Assembly: GCA_049645705.1 (NCBI GenBank)
Contig: JBARUK010000067.1
Coordinates: 124,001-188,000 of the forward strand
Direction of reading: 5' to 3'
DNA: 64,000 bases
Origin: JBGNFV01 sp049645705
GTDB taxonomy: Bacteria > Bacteroidota > Bacteroidia > Cytophagales > Cyclobacteriaceae
The notes under the pieces: generated by a model
Database searches by the model: none
What the model saw: the letters and a program-made list of their open reading frames with translations, nothing else
What the model was told of the DNA's origin: nothing
Part shown: one piece after another, positions 1 to 7,723 of the stretch
Layout of the letters: each line of letters starts with the position of its first letter
Numbering within the stretch: the stretch's first letter is position 1
Program-made: the position numbers and the translations under genes

Positions 1-159
1 AATATCAATCAGATAAACCACCTGGAAATAGGGAATACCTATGACATCATTCCCTACAGCCAGCTGGCCATAGTGGTCGGCAGCGATAAGCTCATACAGT
101 ATGCCTACGACAGTGACGGACAGATGACGGAACTGAGTAGCATCATCAGAACGCAATAG
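1..159 (+). CDS. C-terminal end of an unidentified protein (5' truncated)
   Basis: The first frame is open from base 1 for 52 codons and ends at TAG 157-159. The visible tail is polar and moderately hydrophobic, ending in LSSIIRTQ, with a YAYDSDGQ stretch. A strong hairpin terminator follows at once, which fits a real gene end. I do not recognise the family from so short a fragment, and the start lies outside the window. Confidence 0.6.
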   Translation, partial: NINQINHLEIGNTYDIIPYSQLAIVVGSDKLIQYAYDSDGQMTELSSIIRTQ

Positions 160-187
160 ATAAGATTTGTGAATTTGGGTAGATGTA

Positions 188-229
188 AAAACCCGTCGGA
201 TAGTGCTTCCGGCGGGTTTTTTGATTTTT
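188..229 (+). terminator. Rho-independent terminator
   Basis: Thirteen-base arms (188-200 and 208-220) pair perfectly except for one G-U wobble around a 7-nt loop. The right arm ends in T residues and is followed by TTGATTTTT. It closes the partial gene that ends at 159. Confidence 0.85.
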
Positions 230-275
230 ACGCGCAACATTTTGACCGCGGACAGTCTTTTTAAGAGAAAACGCT

Positions 276-1445
276 GTGCACATAACCCGTAGGATATTAC
301 GTTTTCTGAGCCACTCGGCCAACTGGATGCAGAATCAGCGGTTTTACCTGAAGAGGAAACTCAACCTGCTCCGGCCTCCGATGATACTGCCCTTCCGTGG
401 GTTTGGCAACCTGAATGAGATGCACATCCGAGGCAGGGTGATAGAAGATAAAGGTCTGAGCCAGCCGGAACAGTCAGACAGTATATGGTCTAATATGAAG
501 GCGATGTACAAACGCTACACCAGCTATGAGATACCCTACTGCAAGCTTAGGGTGCAGTTCGAAGACCAGGTAAAGACAGTGCAGGCCAATATGGAAGGCT
601 ACTTCAGGGCAGATTTCCGCTGGGAGGGAAAACCCGAACACCAGAACGAGTGGTTTAAAGTAAATATTTCGCTGGAGGACGATCACTACCGTAGGTTCGG
701 GAACATACGGGCCACTGGTGAAGCTATGGTGCCACTCAAAGGCAGCCAGTACGGTATTATCTCGGATGTGGATGACACCATCCTGGTCAGTAAGGCCACT
801 ACGGTATACAGGAAACTCCGCCTCATGCTGCTGAAGAACGCCCATACCCGCTTACCTTTCGAGGGTGTATCTGCCTTCTACCGGGCGCTGCAGCAAGGCG
901 ACTGCCAGAGCTGCTTTAACCCCATCATATTTGTATCATCCAGTTCCTGGAAACTGTACGATCTCCTGGTGGACTTCTGCCGGGTAAAATACATCCCCAA
1001 GGCCCCCTTTATGCTGCGTCAGTCACGCCTGGATGAGTTCAAGTTCATCAGCGACATTCACAAAAACCACAAAATGATCCAGATACGCCGTATTATGGAT
1101 ACTTTTCACGACCTCTCCTTTGTGCTGATAGGTGATAGCGGCCAAAAGGACGCAGAGATCTATAAATGTGTGGTAGAGGACTACCCCGGCCGGGTAAAGC
1201 ATATTTATATACGCGATGTGGTAGGGCCGGGACGGCATGAATACATCCGGGGCATAAAGGATGAACTGAAACAAAAGCACAACATTGAGATGTGCCTGGT
1301 GAAAGATACGGTAGAAGCCGCAGAGGATGCCGCCGCCAGGGGGCTGATCTCGATAGATGCCCTGCCGGAGATCCGCGGCGAAAAGGCCCGCGAAGAAAAA
1401 CAACCCTCGGACCTGGAGCAGATCATAAGCGGAGACCAGGTCTGA
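276..1445 (+). CDS. App1-type phosphatidate phosphatase domain protein (DUF2183)
   Basis: The 389-aa protein has a HAD-like DxDxT signature, SDVDDTIL, at residues 163-170, preceded by a beta-rich N-terminal region. A later FVSSSSW stretch and a GDSGQKDAEIY motif complete the fold. This arrangement matches the App1/DUF2183 family, whose yeast member dephosphorylates phosphatidic acid. In bacteria the substrate is less certain, but a phospholipid or phosphorylated metabolite is likely. No signal peptide is evident. The start used is GTG at 276; an in-frame ATG at 327 is a plausible alternative because the first residues are basic and poorly conserved in type. It is convergent with the HD gene, only two bases apart. 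Confidence 0.8.
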   Translation: MHITRRILRFLSHSANWMQNQRFYLKRKLNLLRPPMILPFRGFGNLNEMHIRGRVIEDKGLSQPEQSDSIWSNMKAMYKRYTSYEIPYCKLRVQFEDQVKTVQANMEGYFRADFRWEGKPEHQNEWFKVNISLEDDHYRRFGNIRATGEAMVPLKGSQYGIISDVDDTILVSKATTVYRKLRLMLLKNAHTRLPFEGVSAFYRALQQGDCQSCFNPIIFVSSSSWKLYDLLVDFCRVKYIPKAPFMLRQSRLDEFKFISDIHKNHKMIQIRRIMDTFHDLSFVLIGDSGQKDAEIYKCVVEDYPGRVKHIYIRDVVGPGRHEYIRGIKDELKQKHNIEMCLVKDTVEAAEDAAARGLISIDALPEIRGEKAREEKQPSDLEQIISGDQV

Positions 1446-1447
1446 AC

Positions 1448-1987
1448 TTACAAGCTGGTCACTTCAGGGTGGCTTTGCAATACGGAAATGATAAAACTGA
1501 TATGTTCGTCGGGTTCTACTCCCAGCTTTTCCATACCTATGTGTACTTCATCACGATCTACCGAGGCAGCGAAGCTTTTCTGCTTCAGTTTTTTCTTTAC
1601 TGATTTGGCCGTCATACCCTCCAGACCCGCCGGGCGCACCTGCGCACAGGCAATGATAAAGCCGGTGATCTCATCGCAGGCCAGTAGCCCTTTGTCCAGT
1701 AGTGTATCATAAGAAACGCCCCATTTGGTATAGTGCGCCGATATAGCATGCGCAATTTTATCTTCATCCTTATCGCGCAGCATAGCCACTATCCGGTTCG
1801 GGTGCTCCTCCGGGTACTTTTCATAATCCGCATCGTGCAGTAGTCCGGCCACGGCCCATTCCTCAGTATCCTCTCCCAGCTTTTCGGCGTAGGCCCTCAT
1901 TACCAATGATACCGTTCTGGCGTGCCGCAATAATGCGTCTGACTCTGTCATATCGGTCAGTATAGATTCTGCTTCCTGTGTAGTCAT
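1448..1987 (-). CDS. HD-domain hydrolase
   Basis: This 179-aa protein carries the metal ligands of the HD superfamily: H22, H51-D52 in LLHDADYEKYPEEHP, H80 and H85. The compact all-helical layout resembles small HDIG-type phosphohydrolases, which act on nucleotides or related phosphoesters in the cytoplasm; the true substrate cannot be read from sequence. It starts at an ATG with acidic N-terminal residues. It is tail-to-tail with the App1 gene and is followed upstream by an oppositely acting intergenic gap of about 90 nt before the next minus-strand gene. Confidence 0.75.
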   Translation of the reverse strand: MTTQEAESILTDMTESDALLRHARTVSLVMRAYAEKLGEDTEEWAVAGLLHDADYEKYPEEHPNRIVAMLRDKDEDKIAHAISAHYTKWGVSYDTLLDKGLLACDEITGFIIACAQVRPAGLEGMTAKSVKKKLKQKSFAASVDRDEVHIGMEKLGVEPDEHISFIISVLQSHPEVTSL

Positions 1988-2077
1988 GAGTATCCTAATA
2001 AAATGAAAGCGAATAAAACAGCAAAATCACTTCACTATTCTATCCGCTTTATTCAGCTATTGTATTTTCAATCCGGA

Positions 2078-2653
2078 TCAGTCGGTAAGAAGCTCTTCTT
2101 CCATCCTGTCCGCTCTGTCTTCATAATCTTTCATCATTTTTACCTGACGGGCAGTCCAGGCACGGACATCATCATTGTGCGCCTCAGTGGCCATACGTTC
2201 TGTCTGCCTCCTTTGTTTCTGCAGTTCTGCCTCCAGCATAGTCAGAAAAACTTCATCGAAGTCATCCTCATCAGCATCCAGCAGATCCTTCATTTGATCC
2301 ATGTGCGAGTTGCTCATTTCTTCGGGCAGTACTATGTCCAGGTCATCAGCCACCTTATCCAGATCGTCCAGGTAAAAATTCATCTTTTTCGATATTTCCC
2401 GTCCGAAATCGGATACTTTTCTGGCGTAGGCCCTGCTGGCCACCGTATCGCCCATAGCATTCAGCATAAGTCCGAAGCTCTGCATCTCTACTAAAAAGCG
2501 TGCATCGTCCAGCAGATCCTCATTATCGATGCGGCTCCGGTTCTTGTCCATAGCATCATCATAAGACCTGCCACCCATGCCCAGCATAGAACAGCCGGAC
2601 AGAAAAGCTACCATGGCTACAACTAAAATATAAGTATTGGTACGTTTCATCAT
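2078..2653 (-). CDS. Lipoprotein of unknown function
   Basis: The 191-aa product begins MMKRTNTYILVVAMVAFLSGC, a lipoprotein signal with the lipobox LSGC at about residues 18-21. The mature part is acidic and helical, rich in Asp, Glu and Met, and ends in a charged Met/Lys/Glu segment. No catalytic motif is visible. It is likely anchored in the envelope. A second ATG directly follows the first, so the exact start is uncertain by one codon. It is divergent from the PAS gene at 2818, sharing an intergenic region with an inverted repeat. Confidence 0.75.
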   Translation of the reverse strand: MMKRTNTYILVVAMVAFLSGCSMLGMGGRSYDDAMDKNRSRIDNEDLLDDARFLVEMQSFGLMLNAMGDTVASRAYARKVSDFGREISKKMNFYLDDLDKVADDLDIVLPEEMSNSHMDQMKDLLDADEDDFDEVFLTMLEAELQKQRRQTERMATEAHNDDVRAWTARQVKMMKDYEDRADRMEEELLTD

Positions 2654-2701
2654 TTTTTTTACTTTACTTATGCATTTAACATCATCTTTTTTCAGTTGTT
2701 T

Positions 2702-2719
2702 GATACTGTAAATAGTATC
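2702..2719. promoter_or_regulatory. Perfect inverted repeat between divergent genes
   Basis: GATACT and AGTATC form perfect 6-bp arms around the 6-bp centre GTAAAT. It sits between the divergent lipoprotein (start 2653) and PAS gene (start 2818), a sensible place for an operator. Function is inference only. Confidence 0.3.
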
Positions 2720-2817
2720 TGCCCTGTTTTTTTGTATATTATACCTAAACCAGGCACTTTTGCTGATCTTAAAAGCGTGATTTTACATTTTTTTCAACTG
2801 ACCAGGATTCTATCCAT

Positions 2818-3582
2818 ATGTCTGCTGTTACTAAAGAGATTTTTTCAGGAGAAGGACAAAGGCAGCTCTTAGAGCAATTGCCTCAAACCACCTATTTACT
2901 GGACCCTGATACGGGCGCTTGCGTATTCGTAAACGACCGGTTCTATGAATTACTTGGCTTTGAGAACAGAGGCCAGGGACACCCTCCGGGACTGTTTAAT
3001 GAGCGCGTACTCCCTATAGATAAGGACCGTATCCCATTTACCAGTAGCGAAAAGAAGATACTGGACCAGGGGGGCTTTGTATCTGTAGAGTATAGGTTTT
3101 ATCACAGAGACGGACATGTTCTGTCACTTGCAGGCCGCAATGTGAACTTTACTTTTCCTGAAACAGGGGAGACGTACATCTTGGGTAACCTGACCGACGT
3201 AACGGAACTGCGAAAGTCTGAGCTGGCCTACAAGGTAAACAGCGAAGCGTACGAGTATGCAGTACAGCAGTCTGACATGGCCATAAGTGTATTGGATGAA
3301 AAAGGATACTTTGTACACGTAAACCCTAAGTTTAGTAACCTATACGGCTATCGGTATAAAGAAATAATAGGCCAGCACCTCACTATCCTGGCACCCAATG
3401 AAGACCGCAAGTCACTTTGGTCAGAAATATTCGAAGAGATTAAAAACTCAGAGGGTGTCTATGACGGCGAGTGGGTTATGGCTTCCAAGTCCGGCGAAAT
3501 GCTCACGGTTACCTCAAGAAACTATCATATTATAGGCTCGGACGGTAGCAAGCAGGTAGTCCAGTTTCTCCGTAGTATCTGA
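2818..3582 (+). CDS. PAS-PAS sensor protein without output domain
   Basis: The 254-aa protein contains two PAS modules, about residues 12-130 and 140-254. The first includes LDPDTGACVFVNDRFYELLGF and a PAC-like YRFYHRDGHVLSLAGR strand; the second has VLDEKGYFVHVNPKFSNLYGYR. It stops straight after the second PAC strand (VVQFLRSI), so no histidine kinase, GGDEF or HTH domain is encoded. No signal peptide or membrane helix is present, so it should be cytoplasmic. It may act by binding a partner. The start is an ATG after an AT-rich leader. Confidence 0.85.
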   Translation: MSAVTKEIFSGEGQRQLLEQLPQTTYLLDPDTGACVFVNDRFYELLGFENRGQGHPPGLFNERVLPIDKDRIPFTSSEKKILDQGGFVSVEYRFYHRDGHVLSLAGRNVNFTFPETGETYILGNLTDVTELRKSELAYKVNSEAYEYAVQQSDMAISVLDEKGYFVHVNPKFSNLYGYRYKEIIGQHLTILAPNEDRKSLWSEIFEEIKNSEGVYDGEWVMASKSGEMLTVTSRNYHIIGSDGSKQVVQFLRSI

Positions 3583-3655
3583 CAGTAATACACCCTTCCA
3601 AAAAGAATAATCACGGCTAACAGCTATATTGTACTCTCATTAGTAATGACCGAGT

Positions 3656-4096
3656 ATGATGAAGAAGACTGTTTACCTCATGGCGCTGCTACTGGTGGCG
3701 CTGATGCCTGCCTGCGGGGGAGAAGAAGAGGAGAGGAACGCCCTGAAGACTGAAGTAAATGAGGTCCATGATGAAGCTATGGGCAAAATGGGCACGCTGG
3801 TAAGGCTGCAGAAGCAACTAACCCAGGTAGCCGATAGCCTGCAGAATGACTCTACCTCTGATGGAAGCCTACAGGTGAGCGAAATAAGAACTGCTGTATC
3901 GGAACTGAAAGCGGCCGATGAGCAGATGATGGACTGGATGCACCGCTACAGCGAAGCCCTGTCTAACTCTATGCCTCACGAAGAGGAAATGGCGTTTCTG
4001 ACCCGGGAAAAGCAGAATATGGAAGATGTCTATAAAAACATGAATGCGGCCATAGATAAGGCCGAAGCTATGCTAAACGAAGATATTCGCAGATAG
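3656..4096 (+). CDS. Small helical lipoprotein
   Basis: The 146-aa product starts with a lipoprotein signal (MKKTVYLMALLLVALMPACGG, lipobox MPAC). The mature part is almost wholly helical and coiled-coil like, with many Glu, Lys, Met and Gln residues, and includes a DWMHRYSEALSN segment. Similar small helical envelope proteins are common in Bacteroidota and are sometimes loosely called viral A-type inclusion proteins; their role is unknown. It starts at an ATG 73 nt after the PAS gene and could share its transcript. Confidence 0.75.
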   Translation: MMKKTVYLMALLLVALMPACGGEEEERNALKTEVNEVHDEAMGKMGTLVRLQKQLTQVADSLQNDSTSDGSLQVSEIRTAVSELKAADEQMMDWMHRYSEALSNSMPHEEEMAFLTREKQNMEDVYKNMNAAIDKAEAMLNEDIRR

Positions 4097-4153
4097 TTGA
4101 ATCACCTTTTTTCACCTGCTTAGCCAGCCGGATGACCAGCATATTACATTTGT

Positions 4154-4185
4154 TTTGGCTAACCCCCTCCGATCTGCTAATTTAG
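4154..4185 (+). promoter_or_regulatory. Bacteroidota-type promoter for hisIE
   Basis: TTTG (4154-4157), 20 nt, then TAATTTAG (4178-4185) fits the -33/-7 pattern TTTG-N19/20-TAnnTTTG with one change. Transcription would begin near 4190, which leaves room for the ATG at 4206 but makes a TTG start at 4194 unlikely. Confidence 0.5.
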
Positions 4186-4205
4186 CCGCATAATTGATCC
4201 GAACC

Positions 4206-4802
4206 ATGACGATAGATTTCAGTAAGGGCGATGGCCTGGTGCCCGCCGTGATCCAGGATGCTACAACCCTGAAGGTGCTGATGGTAGGCTACATGAATGC
4301 AGAAGCCCTGGAAGCCACCCAAAATTCCGGGAAGGTCACCTTCTTTAGCCGGTCCAAGCAGCGGCTTTGGACCAAAGGAGAAACCTCGGGCAATTTTCTG
4401 GAAGTAAAAGATATAAAAGAGGACTGTGATAATGATACCCTACTGATCATGGCCCACCCGGCCGGGCCTGTGTGCCATACCGGTGCAGATACGTGCTTTA
4501 AAGATACTAACAGCGGCAAAGGCTCTTTCCTGGACTACCTGGCGGGCATTATTGCTACCAGAAGACATGACTCCCCGGAAGACAGCTATACAAGCCGCCT
4601 TTTTCAGAAAGGACTTAACAAAATAGCCCAGAAAGTAGGTGAGGAAGCTGTAGAGATCGTTATCGAAGCGAAAGACGACAACGACGACCTGTTTAAAGGA
4701 GAGGCTGCCGACCTGCTCTTTCACTTCCTGGTACTGCTGGAAGCCAAGCAGATCACCCTGGATGAAGTTATTTCCGTACTACAGGAACGCCATCAGAAAT
4801 GA
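4206..4802 (+). CDS. hisIE: Bifunctional phosphoribosyl-AMP cyclohydrolase / phosphoribosyl-ATP pyrophosphatase
   Basis: The 198-aa protein joins HisI and HisE, steps two and three of histidine synthesis. The HisI half (about 1-110) shows the metal motif DCDND at 73-77 and the zinc cysteines of VCHTGADTCF (C90, C97). The HisE half (about 112-198) has GLNKIAQKVGEEAVE and a helix containing GEAADLLFHFLVLL with the acidic metal ligands. The ATG at 4206 is preferred to a TTG four codons upstream because of the promoter position. No other his gene is nearby, so it is a detached member of the pathway. Its stop overlaps the start of the next gene by 4 nt, indicating translational coupling. Confidence 0.95.
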   Translation: MTIDFSKGDGLVPAVIQDATTLKVLMVGYMNAEALEATQNSGKVTFFSRSKQRLWTKGETSGNFLEVKDIKEDCDNDTLLIMAHPAGPVCHTGADTCFKDTNSGKGSFLDYLAGIIATRRHDSPEDSYTSRLFQKGLNKIAQKVGEEAVEIVIEAKDDNDDLFKGEAADLLFHFLVLLEAKQITLDEVISVLQERHQK

Positions 4803-5740
4803 CCCACTCTCCCTCTCAGTTGCCAAGCGCCTTGGTTATGATCAGGCCTGCCAGTTTCGGTTCTAATCCGCAGACGATAGGGTCTAACAGCTACCAGCAG
4901 GATGCCGAAGGTATGGATGAGGAGGAAATGAACGACCTGGCGAGAAAGGAATATGATGCCATGGTAGCACGCCTGAAAGAGGCCGGTATTACTGTACATT
5001 CCTTCGAAGACCGGATAGACCCCGTATGTCCGGACGCGATATTTCCCAACAACTGGTTCAGCACACATCCGGACGGTACGCTTGCCCTGTACCCTATGAT
5101 GGCCAAGAACCGCCGCACGGAAAGGCGGCAGGACATAGTGGAGTACCTGGAAGGGGCGTACAACCTAAAGCAGGTCATAAACTTTGCCCCGTATGAGAAG
5201 GGCAGTCGCTTTCTGGAAGGCACCGGCAGCATTGTATTCGATCATGTGCACAGGAAAGCCTATGCCTGCAGGTCACCCCGCACCCAGCAGGAGGCATTCC
5301 GTAAAGTATGTGACACACTCGGCTACGAAGGCATACTATTTGAAGCCCGCGATGCCGAAAGCAACCTAATCTACCATACCAATGTAATGATGTGGATCGG
5401 CGGCAAACTGGCTGCTACCTGCCCGGCTGCCATAAAAGAAACGGACCGGGATAAGGTGATGGAAAATATGGAACATACCGGCCGCGAAATACTAAGGCTT
5501 ACCCACGAGCAGGTGGCTTCGTTTGCCGGAAATATGCTAGAGATGAGCAGCAAAGAAGGTAATAATATACTGGTGATGTCTGAAGCGGCCTGGAACAGCC
5601 TGACCACTCAGCAGCAGGAACTGGTCCGTAATATCAGCCAACCCCTTGCTATACCCCTGCGCCATATAGAAAAGTACAGCGGCGGCAGTGCCCGCTGCAT
5701 GATGGCCGGCATTCACTTACCCGGACACGGCAGCCTGTAA
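4799..5740 (+). CDS. Citrulline hydrolase CtlX-like / arginine deiminase-related protein
   Basis: This 313-aa protein belongs to the guanidino-group modifying (amidinotransferase) superfamily. Visible signatures are FPNNWFSTH (82-90) with the acidic substrate region, FLEGTGSIVFD (138-148), the catalytic His region YHTNVMMW (H193), and the nucleophile Cys300 in GGSARCMMAG. CtlX-type members hydrolyse citrulline to ornithine; related Bacteroidota proteins are annotated only as arginine deiminase-related, so the substrate is inference. Its ATG overlaps the hisIE stop as ATGA, so both are translated from one message. No signal peptide is present. Confidence 0.8.
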   Translation: MTHSPSQLPSALVMIRPASFGSNPQTIGSNSYQQDAEGMDEEEMNDLARKEYDAMVARLKEAGITVHSFEDRIDPVCPDAIFPNNWFSTHPDGTLALYPMMAKNRRTERRQDIVEYLEGAYNLKQVINFAPYEKGSRFLEGTGSIVFDHVHRKAYACRSPRTQQEAFRKVCDTLGYEGILFEARDAESNLIYHTNVMMWIGGKLAATCPAAIKETDRDKVMENMEHTGREILRLTHEQVASFAGNMLEMSSKEGNNILVMSEAAWNSLTTQQQELVRNISQPLAIPLRHIEKYSGGSARCMMAGIHLPGHGSL

Positions 5741-5749
5741 ACAACAAAT

Positions 5750-5774
5750 GCTGCTCCCCGCAATGGAGAGCAGC
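5750..5774 (+). terminator. Weak hairpin after the hisIE transcript
   Basis: GCTGCTC (5750-5756) pairs with GAGCAGC (5768-5774). No clear T-tract follows, so termination is only possible, not assured. The next gene is convergent. Confidence 0.3.
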
Positions 5775-5795
5775 TCTATCTGGCAATAGTTTATA

Positions 5796-6068
5796 TCAGC
5801 TATCCCGGCTCACAAGCTTGAAGAAGTTATTATTGCTCTCCTTATCATAGAGCATGGCCAGGTTATTGTCATCGAATATCTTAAAAAACTCGTCCCAGGT
5901 CATTTCTTCCAGATCGTCATCGCCTTTGCTATGTCCCTCCAGTGCCAGGCGGATGAGACCCTCACCTGAACTACCTCCTGTACTTTTTACCTTTACCGGC
6001 GATGCGTCATGTTCCTTGGCCCACTTTTTTATCTCGTCGTGGCTCGTTGTCTTTTTAGTATCGGACAT
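5796..6068 (-). CDS. Small conserved acidic protein of unknown function
   Basis: The chosen ATG at 6068 gives a 90-aa protein beginning MSDTKKTTSHDEIKKWAKEH. A longer frame reaching 6125 exists, but its extra N-terminus is of poor quality. The sequence has a charged N-terminal helix, a Gly/Ser turn (STGGSSGEG), and an acidic C-terminal part with WDEFFKIFDDN. Proteins of this shape in Bacteroidota are sometimes mislabelled as 1,4-alpha-glucan branching enzyme; nothing here supports glycan chemistry. It is probably a cytoplasmic protein of unknown role. Confidence 0.7.
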   Translation of the reverse strand: MSDTKKTTSHDEIKKWAKEHDASPVKVKSTGGSSGEGLIRLALEGHSKGDDDLEEMTWDEFFKIFDDNNLAMLYDKESNNNFFKLVSRDS

Positions 6069-6154
6069 AAATCTTTGTTTCGGGTTAAAAAATATCAGCA
6101 TTTCTGCTCTGGAAAAAACCCTCACTCAATCCGATTTGTTTGGCACAGATCTGT

Positions 6155-6838
6155 TTAAATGATTACGGCAACCTCTTCGAAGGACTTGCGATCTATGTCC
6201 GGCACCATGGCATCCTCTGCCGGGTAGCCTACCGGTATCAGCAGAAACGGGCGCTCATTGTCCGGTCGCTTCAGTATTTTAGTAAGGAAGTTCATAGGGC
6301 TGGGTGTATGGGTGAGGGATATAAGTCCGGCATTGTGTATGGCAGCTATGAGCATGCCCCCCGCCAGTCCTACCGATTCGTTTACGTAGTAGTTGTTTAC
6401 CTTCTCGCCTTCCTCCCCTATCTCGTACGCCCGCTTGCACACGACCAGCAGCCACGGCGCCTTTTCCAGAAAAGGTTTATGCCAGTCCGTCTCAAACTTC
6501 TCAAGGTCCTTGAGCCACCTGTCGCTCATACGGCCATGGTAGTTTTCATACTCTTCCTTTTCTGCCGCTTCACGTATCGCCTTTTTCACCTCCTTGTCGC
6601 CTATCAGGCAGAAAGTCCACGGCTGTTTATTAGCTCCGCTGGGGGCTGTGGATGCCGCCATGATGATGTTTTCCATGACCTCGCGCGGTACCGGCTTGTC
6701 AGAAAAATGCCTGACTGTACGCCGACCGTCGAGCCACTCGTAAAATGAGCGGCTGCGCTGTATCATTTCATTTGCGCTATACGTATCTCTTTTGTAGGGA
6801 ATATGTCCGTGCGACATCTGCGAATCGTCTGTTGCCAT
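6155..6838 (-). CDS. Nitroreductase family oxidoreductase (iodotyrosine deiodinase-like)
   Basis: The 227-aa flavoprotein has the FMN-binding RRTVRHFSDKPV motif (about 38-49), AASTAPSGANKQPW (about 62-75), and a C-terminal FLLIPVGYPAEDA block. The central WLLVVCKRAYE and NESVGLAGGMLIAAIHNAGL segments are typical of the IYD/BluB-like branch of the nitroreductase superfamily. Such enzymes use FMN for dehalogenation or other two-electron reductions of aromatic compounds; substrate is not predictable here. No signal peptide. It is transcribed alone, divergent from the TetR gene. Confidence 0.85.
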   Translation of the reverse strand: MATDDSQMSHGHIPYKRDTYSANEMIQRSRSFYEWLDGRRTVRHFSDKPVPREVMENIIMAASTAPSGANKQPWTFCLIGDKEVKKAIREAAEKEEYENYHGRMSDRWLKDLEKFETDWHKPFLEKAPWLLVVCKRAYEIGEEGEKVNNYYVNESVGLAGGMLIAAIHNAGLISLTHTPSPMNFLTKILKRPDNERPFLLIPVGYPAEDAMVPDIDRKSFEEVAVII

Positions 6839-7009
6839 GGTATCCGATAGGTTAATACATGGATAAAAGTATAGACTATTCGCTACTTCTAAAAGCCCGG
6901 CGGCTACCTAAAGGACAGAATGTTTCCTATCTGACACAAATTTAGTTTGTTTAACTATTTATTATGAATATTAAACAACCTTTCACCTCCAAACACGGTT
7001 TAACTGTAT

Positions 7010-7693
7010 ATGGCAGACGAAACAAAACAAAAGACAACGCAGCGTAAAACCAGGAAAAAGCCTGAAATGACATCTGAAAAAATAAGGGAAGAGTACATGA
7101 CCTATGTACTGGAGTACGGGTACGAACCTCCCTCTATTTTTGTATTTGCTAAGAGTCTGGGGCTGAAAGAGTCTGAGTTTTACAATTTCTATAACTCCTT
7201 TACCGCCATCAAAAAAGACATCTGGCTCGGGTTCTTCAGTGATACACTGGAAAGGCTCCACAGCGAGGAAGTCTACATGGAGTATAGCGTACGGGAGAAG
7301 CTGCTGGCCTTCTACTACACATGGATAGAGGTGCTGAAGGAAAACAGGAGCTACGTAATACAGACCGTTAAGGAAGTAAAGAAACCGGAGATCACACCGG
7401 CCTTCCTAAAGCCCTTCCGCGAGCACTTTATCCACTTTGCCAATGAGCTGGTAAACGAAGGAAAAGAGACCGAGGAGGTAGTGGACCGCCCCGTAATAGG
7501 CAACCGCTACGATGAGGGACTCTGGCTTCAGGTGCTGTTTATCCTGAACTTCTGGGTAAAAGACGACAGCCAGGGATTTGAAAAAACAGATGCCGCTATA
7601 GAAAAAGCTGTTAACCTTTCTTTTGACCTAATGGGCAAGACTGCAGTCGACAGCCTGGTCAATTTCGCCAAATTTATTTTTCAGAACAGGTAG
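7010..7693 (+). CDS. TetR-family transcriptional regulator
   Basis: The 227-aa protein has a basic, disordered N-terminus, then a TetR-like HTH at about residues 25-70 (IREEYMTYVLEYG, SIFVFAKSLGLKESEFYNFY). The rest is helical, as in TetR ligand-binding domains. The HTH is divergent, and the usual N-terminal helix motif is relaxed. It lies 30 nt upstream of an ABC1-kinase gene in the same direction. This pairing suggests a shared membrane lipid or quinone role, or that it regulates its neighbour; neither can be shown from sequence. Confidence 0.75.
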   Translation: MADETKQKTTQRKTRKKPEMTSEKIREEYMTYVLEYGYEPPSIFVFAKSLGLKESEFYNFYNSFTAIKKDIWLGFFSDTLERLHSEEVYMEYSVREKLLAFYYTWIEVLKENRSYVIQTVKEVKKPEITPAFLKPFREHFIHFANELVNEGKETEEVVDRPVIGNRYDEGLWLQVLFILNFWVKDDSQGFEKTDAAIEKAVNLSFDLMGKTAVDSLVNFAKFIFQNR

Positions 7694-7723
7694 TCAGGCA
7701 CTGCCATAGAGTTGATACAGAGG

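Noticed and set aside
2003..2494. 163-aa plus-strand frame
   Set aside because: It is antisense to the lipoprotein gene with a clear signal peptide at 2653 and has no recognisable motif.
2818..3582. PAS protein as a histidine kinase
   Set aside because: The frame stops after the second PAS domain and no kinase motif follows in any frame.
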